A program made the position numbers and the translations under genes. From NCBI GenBank assembly GCA_013813185.1, contig JACCSD010000233.1, positions 1 through 5,029 on the forward strand: a stretch of DNA of 5,029 nucleotides. Direction: 5' to 3'. How positions within the stretch are numbered: position 1 is the stretch's first letter; the number at the start of each line of letters is the position of its first letter. Positions 1 to 5,029 of the stretch are shown in pieces. The notes under the pieces were generated by a model. That model did not search any database and was not told the DNA's origin. It worked only from the letters and a program-made list of their open reading frames with translations. Source of the stretch: Burkholderiaceae bacterium. Its GTDB lineage: Bacteria > Pseudomonadota > Gammaproteobacteria > Burkholderiales > Burkholderiaceae_F.

Positions 1-497
1 CCACGTCGAATCACTATTCCGCCTGGCTGGCGCTGGGCAAGACCCGGGTCACTGCTTTGATCGAAGGGCTGCACTTTGTCGTACTGCTGCCCCTGGTGGT
101 GCTGCTGTCGCGCCCGCTGGGACTCGCCGGAGTCGCGTACGCGGAGCTTGCCGCCACGGTAATCTCCGTCTCTGTGGAGTGCCTGATGATTTCGCGCGCC
201 CTTGGCCTTCCTCGTCTGGCGTATCTGAAAGGCCTCTGGCGACCATTGATCGCCGCCGCGACGATGGCGATCGCAGTGGCCATGCTGGTGGCTGAACTGG
301 CCGCCGGCGCTCTCGCTGCGCGGCCGCTGCTGCAACTGGCGGCTACAATCCCGGCCGGGGTGCTCACGTACGCAAGCACATTGACGATGCTGTGGCTGCT
401 GGCGGGCAAGCCGCGCGGTGCGGAGTCTCTCTTGCTGGAACGCATCCTGGAGATTTCCCGCGCAGCGCGCCCAGTTTGGCCACGCCGTTACCCCTGA
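1..497 (+). CDS. Wzx-like polysaccharide flippase, C-terminal part (5' truncated)
   Basis: The reading frame is open from base 3 (the first whole codon) to the TGA at 495-497, giving 164 residues and continuing off the left edge. The visible part is very hydrophobic, with about four membrane helices near local residues 19-36, 39-62, 78-98 and 109-134. An Asn...Ala-Leu-Gly-Lys-x-Arg stretch before the first helix and a Pro-Leu-Gly-Leu-Ala-Gly-Val-Ala stretch between the first two are typical of the C-terminal half of MOP/MATE-superfamily polysaccharide transporters (Wzx, RfbX). Such proteins move undecaprenyl-linked oligosaccharides from the cytoplasmic to the periplasmic side of the inner membrane. 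A TTG at 57 could serve as a start on paper, but the family-like sequence upstream shows the gene simply begins outside the window. The tail is short and basic, which suggests a cytoplasmic end. Genes for a methyltransferase and two glycosyltransferases follow, which supports a glycan-export role. Another MOP-type transporter is the main alternative. The family call is reasonably sure; the substrate is unknown. Confidence 0.8.
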   Translation, partial: TSNHYSAWLALGKTRVTALIEGLHFVVLLPLVVLLSRPLGLAGVAYAELAATVISVSVECLMISRALGLPRLAYLKGLWRPLIAAATMAIAVAMLVAELAAGALAARPLLQLAATIPAGVLTYASTLTMLWLLAGKPRGAESLLLERILEISRAARPVWPRRYP

Positions 498-504
498 GAG
501 AGCG

Positions 505-1935
505 ATGTCTTCGTTCCACGATTGGATTGATTCGTTCAGCTGTCCCGATTGCCGCAGCGGGTTTTCGTTCACCGCGGTAAACAGCGGGGCGAGCAATTCG
601 AGCGATATCGCTTCGGGCACACTTTCCGCTCACGACGAGGCCGCTCGTTACGGGCTGCTTCAGTGCCGCTGCTTTCGTTATCCGGTAGTCGACGGCGTGC
701 CGATTCTGCTCAAAGGCAACGTCGGCCTGCTGGATCAGGGCGGAACCTTCGAATCCAAGGGCCCGCCGGTCGAACAGATCGTCGCGCTGATCGAGCAGGG
801 TCGGTGCCCGGAAGCGTTGGTGCGGTGCCTCGGCTTCACGCCACGATTCAAGGCGCTCGACAAGCTCCCGGGTTGGCGCCTGTGGCATAGCGATGCCGTA
901 CTGGAATTCGGCCGCAAGAGAGTTGAAGCACGGCTGCGCGCGATGCTTGACGGCGATCGGCAGAAGCTGTCCGCAGAAGACTGGTTCGAATTTTATTTCG
1001 GCGGGCCGACTGCGTCGGATCCGAATCACCTGCCCTATTACCGGAACCGCGTTGTATTGCCGCGCACGCTGGCGGCGTTTTCGCTGCTGCGGCTGCTACC
1101 CGCCGCCGACAAACCGATACTGGATCTCGCGTGCGGCTACGGGCCGTTTGCGCACTACCTGACCCAGCGGCGCAACTCGACGCCGGTCATCGGCATGGAC
1201 TTCAACTTCTATCTCGTCTGGGGCCAGAGATACTGGATCGCCCCCGAGGCAGTGTTCATCTGCGCCGATGGCAACAAGCGCCTGCCGTTTGCCGACGATT
1301 CGCTCGCCGGCGTCTTCTGCTCGGACGCATTCATGTACCTGAAAGACAAACCGGGCGTGCTCGCAGAATCCGATCGCTGCGCGCCGGGCACGCCGATCAT
1401 CCTGTCACGCGTCGGCAACAAGTCGGCTTCGCCAAAAGAAGTCAGGGGAGATTCCCACAGCGCCGAGGGGTACATGGAGTTGTTTGCATCGCACGAGCCG
1501 CGCATATTCAGCGAGTACGCGCTGGTACGCGGCTATCTAGCGCGCCGCAATCCGCTGACGCTTGCGCCGACCGATCCGGCTGACCTTCGCTGGGACAAGT
1601 GGCTGCACTTCGTGTTAAACGGCGAGTCGCTGCAGAATGTCGAGGTGGGTCCGGCGCTCGAATGGCCGCATCAGGTGGGCAAACTTTGCTTCAACCCGAT
1701 GTTCGAGCGCGAAGTCAATAACGGCGGCAAAGTTCGGCTCGACCTGAAGTTCCCCACCACCTGGTTCGCCTATCAAAATGGCGATATGTACGGCTACCAC
1801 GGCGATCTGGTCGAATGCAGCGCGGATGCCGCCGAGCGCGCACGCGCGGGGCAGATCGATCCCGAGGTGCAGAGCCTGCTGGATCGGTTCGTCGTCATCG
1901 GACTGCCCGAGCGCTATCTGAAGGCTCAGGACTGA
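505..1935 (+). CDS. Trm112-like zinc-ribbon / class I SAM-dependent methyltransferase fusion
   Basis: This 476-residue protein probably transfers a methyl group from S-adenosylmethionine to an unknown acceptor; in this locus a sugar or glycan intermediate is plausible. Residues 12-70 resemble a Trm112-type zinc ribbon: Cys13-Pro-Asp-Cys16, then Cys54-Arg-Cys56, followed by a Tyr59-Pro-Val-Val-Asp-Gly-Val-Pro stretch characteristic of that family. A Rossmann-type methyltransferase core follows. Motif I is ILDLACGYGPFA (205-216), the acidic end of strand 2 is at Asp232 (VIGMDFN, 228-234), there is an Ala-Asp-Gly at 254-256, and LPFADDSLAGVFCSDAFMYL spans 260-279. About 170 further residues (305-476) match nothing I recognise. 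The ATG at 505 is preferred over an in-frame GTG at 418 because it sits 7 bases after the upstream stop and just ahead of the first cysteine pair, whereas 418 would overlap the flippase by 80 bases. The ribosome site is weak (GAGAG at 498-502, too close to the ATG), so coupling to the upstream gene is possible. The domain call is firm; the substrate is unknown. Confidence 0.85.
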   Translation: MSSFHDWIDSFSCPDCRSGFSFTAVNSGASNSSDIASGTLSAHDEAARYGLLQCRCFRYPVVDGVPILLKGNVGLLDQGGTFESKGPPVEQIVALIEQGRCPEALVRCLGFTPRFKALDKLPGWRLWHSDAVLEFGRKRVEARLRAMLDGDRQKLSAEDWFEFYFGGPTASDPNHLPYYRNRVVLPRTLAAFSLLRLLPAADKPILDLACGYGPFAHYLTQRRNSTPVIGMDFNFYLVWGQRYWIAPEAVFICADGNKRLPFADDSLAGVFCSDAFMYLKDKPGVLAESDRCAPGTPIILSRVGNKSASPKEVRGDSHSAEGYMELFASHEPRIFSEYALVRGYLARRNPLTLAPTDPADLRWDKWLHFVLNGESLQNVEVGPALEWPHQVGKLCFNPMFEREVNNGGKVRLDLKFPTTWFAYQNGDMYGYHGDLVECSADAAERARAGQIDPEVQSLLDRFVVIGLPERYLKAQD

Positions 1936-1947
1936 TTCTGGCGACCG

Positions 1948-3174
1948 ATGTCGACCGACAGTTCCCGGCAAGAGCGCGTAGGCGTCATTGCGCTCGTCCC
2001 TGACCCATGGGGGCCGCCGTGGAGCGTGCGCCATCATGTCGTGTGGCGCCTCGCGCAGCACTTCACGACAGTCTGGGTCGACCCCGCCCCGACCTGGCGC
2101 GAAGCCTGCTCCGGCGCCCAATCAATGAGCGGGCCTCCGGCGGCAGACTATGGCGCCGGCTCGCGCCTTCTGATCTATCGCCCCAGCGGCTGGCTGCCCA
2201 GGCTGCACCGTCCGGCTGTTCTGGCGCGGCTCACCGAATGGCTGCGGCTGCGACGCGCGCGGCGGCTGTTGCAGGCCGCCGGCTGCAATCGGTTCGTGCT
2301 GTACATCTGGCGGCCCGAACTTGGCGCTGCGCTGGACCTGGTTGCGCATGATGTGAGCTGTTATCACATCGACGATGAGTACACCTTTTCAGAAACCGAG
2401 AAGCCGATTCCGGAGGCCGAACTGCGGCTGCTGCGGCGCGCAGACCTGGTGATCGTGCACTCGACCGCGTTAATGCAAAAGAAAGGAAGCGTCAATCCGC
2501 ACACCGTGCAGATCCCGAATGGCGTCGACTACCGTGCATACTCGACTCCAGCCGCGTGCCCGGCAGACTTGGCAACGATCGCCCGACCGCGCATCGGTTA
2601 CATCGGCGTGATCAAGACGCACCTGGACCTCGATCTGCTGCGCGACCTGGCGCAGCGGCATTCGAACTGGTCGATCGTGCTGGTGGGGCCGGTGGGCTAC
2701 CTGGGGTCACGAGCGGAGCTGTATCGCCGCCTGTGCGAGATGCCTAATGTCCACGCCCTGGGCGCGAAGCCACTCCAGTTGCTTCCGGCCTACATTCAAC
2801 ATATGGACGTTTGCATGTTGTGCTACCGGCTCAACGACTATACGAGGTACATTTATCCGGCGAAGCTGCATGAGTACCTTGCAACCGGACGTCCGGTCGT
2901 CGGATCTTCGATTCAGGCGTTGCAGGCGTTCCGCGACGTGATCTCGATCGCCGAGACGCCGGCCGAGTGGTCGCAGGCAATCGAGCAAGCCCTGGCTGGC
3001 GCTGACCGCGATGCGGAGCAATCGAAGCAGCGCCAGGAAGTTGCTGCTGCGCATGACTGGAATCAGCTGGTCGCGCGCATCGCGCAAAGTTTTACCGAAC
3101 GGATCGAGAGCAAACGACGCTACCGGGTGCGGGAGGGTGCGCCGGCAACAAACACGGCGGGACAGGGAACGTAA
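1948..3174 (+). CDS. GT4-like (GT-B fold) glycosyltransferase
   Basis: This 408-residue protein probably transfers a sugar from a nucleotide-sugar donor to a growing lipid-linked glycan at the cytoplasmic face of the inner membrane. The N-terminal Rossmann half begins with a VGVIALVPDPWG strand-turn (11-22). It continues through a Tyr-His-Ile-Asp-Asp-Glu-Tyr segment (139-145) and an Ala-Asp-Leu-Val-Ile-Val-His-Ser stretch, then the linker motif Pro-Asn-Gly-Val-Asp (190-194). The C-terminal half starts with IGYIGVI (216-222), then VLVGPVG (244-250), and carries the donor-binding signature YPAKLHEYLATGRPVV (303-318), with Lys306 and Glu309 as likely nucleotide-sugar contacts. The position of the first glutamate of the classical E-x7-E motif is Tyr301, as in some GT4 relatives. 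The overall pattern recalls TuaH-like enzymes, but the sugar cannot be assigned. The ATG at 1948 is in the same frame as the previous gene, four codons after its TGA, with no clear Shine-Dalgarno, so termination-reinitiation is likely. The basic tail (about 389-408) lies outside the conserved fold. Confidence 0.87.
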   Translation: MSTDSSRQERVGVIALVPDPWGPPWSVRHHVVWRLAQHFTTVWVDPAPTWREACSGAQSMSGPPAADYGAGSRLLIYRPSGWLPRLHRPAVLARLTEWLRLRRARRLLQAAGCNRFVLYIWRPELGAALDLVAHDVSCYHIDDEYTFSETEKPIPEAELRLLRRADLVIVHSTALMQKKGSVNPHTVQIPNGVDYRAYSTPAACPADLATIARPRIGYIGVIKTHLDLDLLRDLAQRHSNWSIVLVGPVGYLGSRAELYRRLCEMPNVHALGAKPLQLLPAYIQHMDVCMLCYRLNDYTRYIYPAKLHEYLATGRPVVGSSIQALQAFRDVISIAETPAEWSQAIEQALAGADRDAEQSKQRQEVAAAHDWNQLVARIAQSFTERIESKRRYRVREGAPATNTAGQGT

Positions 3175-3185
3175 CTGTCTCGGGG

Positions 3186-3196
3186 GGCGCAGCGCC
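3186..3196 (+). repeat. Short GC-rich inverted repeat in the 41-base gap
   Basis: GGCGCAGCGCC is palindromic around the central A and could form a four-base-pair stem with a three-base loop. It lies between the GT4-like and family 2 transferase genes, directly after a run of six G (3182-3187). No T-run follows, so it is not an intrinsic terminator. In GC-rich DNA such a short hairpin may be chance; at most it could influence translation of the gene starting at 3216. Confidence 0.2.
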
Positions 3197-3215
3197 GTAC
3201 ACCCGCGAACATGCA

Positions 3216-4211
3216 ATGCAAGAGCCATTTGTCAGCGTAGTCACGCCTTTTTACAATACCGCACCCTATCTGGCCGAGTGCATCGAAAGCGTACTGGCGC
3301 AGCAGTACGGCAACTTCGAATTCATCCTGTCGGACAACTGCAGCACCGACGGTTCGCGCGAAATCATCGAGCCGTACGCCGCGCGCGACTCACGTATCCG
3401 GTACATCCGCCACGATGCTTTCGTCAATCAGGTGCAGAACTACAACCGCGCGTTGCGTCAGATCTCGCCCGACAGCGGTTACTGCAAGGTGGTGCAGGCC
3501 GATGACTGGATTCTTCCGGAATGCCTGAGCCGAATGGTGGCGGCGGCGGAAGCCAGTGACTCGGTCGAGCTCATCGGAGCCTACGGCCAGATCGAAGAGC
3601 GCGTGCATTTCTACGGCCTCCCGCTCGGTGCCGGCGTTTTCAGCGGCAAAGAAGTGTGCCGGAAATTCTGGACCGAAGGGCTGTATGTATTCGGCTCGCC
3701 GACCTGCGTGATGTACCGCAGCGATCGGGTCCGCGACCGGCCCGACTTTTACGACGAAGCGTGCCCGCTCGAGGATGCCGATATCTGCTTCGAGCTGCTG
3801 AAGAACAAGGACTTCGCATTCGTGCACCAGGTGCTCACCTTCACGCGACGTCAGGCCGAATCGATCCACCACGAGCTTGGCCGCTACGACCAGCATCCGC
3901 TGCTCGCTCTGATGACAGTCCGCCGCCACGGTCAGGCGCATCTCGAGCCGCACGAACACGCTCGGCTGCTCGATTCGACCGCGCGCGGCTACCATCGCAG
4001 CCTGGGGACCAACATCGTGCACGGCATCGGGCTGACAAAGGGATTCCGGCGTTTTCATCGGCAGGGAAGAAAATGCTGCGGATTCGAACCTTCGTGGGGG
4101 CCGGTGGCCGGGTACGCAATCGTCGCAGCGCTTGACCTGCTGCTCAATCCGAAGAGCACCGCCGAGAGCGTATGGCGACGCTTGCGGCGACGTAGCGGAT
4201 CGGCCGCCTAG
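3216..4211 (+). CDS. Glycosyltransferase family 2 (GT-A fold)
   Basis: This 331-residue enzyme probably adds one sugar to the glycan built by this locus, working as an inverting transferase on the cytoplasmic side. The N-terminus has the classic family 2 opening VSVVTPFYNTAPYLAECIES (6-25). Next come SDNCSTDGS (39-47), whose first Asp binds the nucleotide, and the metal-binding Asp-Asp within QADDW (94-98), the DxD-equivalent. A Gly-Ser-Pro at 160-162 begins the acceptor region, and Leu-Glu-Asp-Ala-Asp (185-189) is the usual site of the catalytic base. The C-terminal part (about 240-331) is family-variable: a hydrophobic stretch near 295-310 flanked by basic residues could lie along the membrane. 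The ATG at 3216 is chosen because the conserved first strand begins five residues later and no in-frame ATG, GTG or TTG lies between it and the previous stop. An ATG at 3211 is in another frame and stops after nine codons. The 41-base gap before this gene is the largest in the window, and no clear ribosome site is visible. The family call is secure; the sugar is unknown. Confidence 0.9.
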   Translation: MQEPFVSVVTPFYNTAPYLAECIESVLAQQYGNFEFILSDNCSTDGSREIIEPYAARDSRIRYIRHDAFVNQVQNYNRALRQISPDSGYCKVVQADDWILPECLSRMVAAAEASDSVELIGAYGQIEERVHFYGLPLGAGVFSGKEVCRKFWTEGLYVFGSPTCVMYRSDRVRDRPDFYDEACPLEDADICFELLKNKDFAFVHQVLTFTRRQAESIHHELGRYDQHPLLALMTVRRHGQAHLEPHEHARLLDSTARGYHRSLGTNIVHGIGLTKGFRRFHRQGRKCCGFEPSWGPVAGYAIVAALDLLLNPKSTAESVWRRLRRRSGSAA

Positions 4212-4216
4212 TGGCT

Positions 4217-4220
4217 AGGA
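4217..4220 (+). promoter_or_regulatory. Shine-Dalgarno site of the SGNH gene
   Basis: An AGGA core ends seven bases before the ATG at 4228. It is the only good Shine-Dalgarno match in front of any start in this window and fixes the start of the SGNH-like gene. It lies just after the TAG of the family 2 glycosyltransferase gene (4209-4211), which fits a polycistronic message. Confidence 0.6.
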
Positions 4221-4227
4221 TTCGTTG

Positions 4228-5029
4228 ATGAACGCCATTTCAAGACCGTCACCGCGAACCGACGTGGTTCTGCTGGGTTTGCTTTACGCCGCCGAGTTCT
4301 TCGCGCTAACAATGGCGCTTTCGCTGCACCGGCTCGGCGATCGGTCGCTTGCAAGCTCCATTTTCTCGACGCCCGGACTCGGATTCGTGGTGTCGCTGAT
4401 CGCTTTTGTATCTGCGCTCGCGCTGATCGCATACCGGTACCGGCGCGCACGCCGCTCCGGCTCGCGCGGTTTCGGCCTGACCGTCGCGATGAATCTGATC
4501 ACGCTCGCGTTGGTCTTCATTCCGGTCGAGATCGCCGTCAGGCTGCTGGTTCACCACACGCCGGACACGACGGTGTTCCGCAACACTGTGCTGCTGCCGC
4601 GCAGCTGGCAGGACACTGCCGCTTCCAATCAGCAGGTCTTTGACAAGGCATCGGGCGACCTTTCGTACCTGGTCTACGACGACGCGCTCGGATGGACCGT
4701 CGGCGCCAATCGCCGCGGCGGCGACGGGATGTATTTGTCGAGCGCGGAAGGCCTGCGCGCGGCAAGCCAGGGCGCTGTTCTCGCAGGGCCGAAAATGAGG
4801 CACCGCGTCGCGATCGTCGGCGACTCTTTCGTTTTCGCCGAGCGCGTGACCTTCGAAGACTCGTGGGGGCATTTGCTGGAAGCGAACTCCGGCGCCAAGC
4901 TCGAAGTGCTCAACTTCGGCGTCGGCGGATACGCGATCGACCAGGCTTATCTGCGCTTCAAGAAAGACATCCTTGGGTGGCAGCCCGACATCGCCATCCT
5001 GGCGTTCCCGCTGGCGGATTTTCATCGCA
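4228..5029 (+). CDS. Membrane-anchored SGNH/GDSL hydrolase-like protein, N-terminal part (3' truncated)
   Basis: The frame opens at ATG 4228 and stays open to the right edge, giving 267 complete codons. Three membrane helices are predicted near residues 13-34, 50-69 and 82-107. The strongly basic loop at 70-80 should be cytoplasmic, which places the N-terminus inside and everything after residue 108 in the periplasm. A soluble domain then shows the SGNH block I, VAIVGDSFVFAERV (194-207), with Ser200 as the probable nucleophile. It is followed by an Asp-Ser-Trp-Gly segment (211-214) and NFGVGGYAIDQ (229-239), which supplies the block II glycine. The later block III Asn and the Asp-x-x-His of block V would lie outside the window, so activity cannot be judged. 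SGNH proteins in polysaccharide loci often add or remove O-acetyl groups, and that is the inferred role here. The gene follows the family 2 transferase by 16 bases and has the best ribosome site in the window. The SGNH family call is good; esterase versus acyltransferase is open. Confidence 0.82.
   Translation, partial: MNAISRPSPRTDVVLLGLLYAAEFFALTMALSLHRLGDRSLASSIFSTPGLGFVVSLIAFVSALALIAYRYRRARRSGSRGFGLTVAMNLITLALVFIPVEIAVRLLVHHTPDTTVFRNTVLLPRSWQDTAASNQQVFDKASGDLSYLVYDDALGWTVGANRRGGDGMYLSSAEGLRAASQGAVLAGPKMRHRVAIVGDSFVFAERVTFEDSWGHLLEANSGAKLEVLNFGVGGYAIDQAYLRFKKDILGWQPDIAILAFPLADFHR

Noticed and set aside
418..504. An upstream GTG start that would extend the methyltransferase by 29 residues.
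   Set aside because: It would overlap the flippase by 80 bases, and the extra residues are a shadow of the flippase tail. The ATG at 505 sits directly before the zinc-ribbon segment.
364..1029. A 221-codon open frame on the - strand across the flippase/methyltransferase junction.
   Set aside because: It has no recognisable motif and lies opposite two well-supported genes, including the conserved cysteine segment of the methyltransferase.
3182..3200. A possible intrinsic terminator between the two glycosyltransferase genes.
   Set aside because: The stem is only four base pairs and no T-run follows, so termination is unlikely and the operon probably continues.
3011..3505. A 164-codon + strand frame bridging the two glycosyltransferase genes.
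   Set aside because: It is an arginine-rich out-of-frame shadow overlapping the conserved coding of both neighbours.
3390..4058. A 222-codon open frame on the - strand opposite the family 2 glycosyltransferase.
   Set aside because: It shows no domain pattern, while the + strand carries all the expected GT2 motifs through the same interval.
4306..5025. A 239-codon open frame on the - strand opposite the SGNH gene.
   Set aside because: Its product is rich in Arg, Asp, Glu, Gln and Val with no recognisable domain, as expected for the complement of a GC-rich gene. The sense frame carries membrane helices, SGNH motifs and a good ribosome site.

Overview
This is a GC-rich window (about 60% by spot counts of single lines). 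Five consecutive genes all lie on the + strand, and no RNA genes, insertion sequences, CRISPR arrays or convincing promoters or terminators are visible. Composition, codon use and gene content suggest a Gram-negative proteobacterium. That assignment is inference only, because no taxonomic marker is present.

Layout: (1) the 3' end of a multispanning membrane protein resembling a Wzx-type polysaccharide flippase (1-497, truncated on the left); (2) a 476-residue protein with an N-terminal Trm112-like zinc-ribbon segment and a class I SAM-dependent methyltransferase domain (505-1935); (3) a GT-B fold, GT4-like glycosyltransferase (1948-3174); (4) a GT-A fold, family 2 glycosyltransferase (3216-4211); (5) the 5' end of a protein with three predicted membrane helices and an SGNH/GDSL hydrolase-like domain (4228 to the right edge, truncated). 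The gaps are 7, 12, 41 and 16 bases, so the genes are probably co-transcribed. No stretch longer than about 40 bases lacks a gene.

Together these genes look like the interior of a surface-polysaccharide locus (O-antigen, capsule or exopolysaccharide). The two glycosyltransferases would extend a lipid-linked sugar chain on the cytoplasmic face. The methyltransferase could modify a sugar or an intermediate. The flippase would move the finished unit across the inner membrane. The SGNH protein, predicted to have its catalytic domain in the periplasm, could add or remove acyl groups on the exported glycan. These are family-level assignments: sugar specificities, linkages and the methyl acceptor cannot be read from the sequence.

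I see no clear sign of an unprecedented system. The most interesting items are the zinc-ribbon/methyltransferase fusion with its long C-terminal extension, and the membrane-anchored SGNH protein at the right edge.
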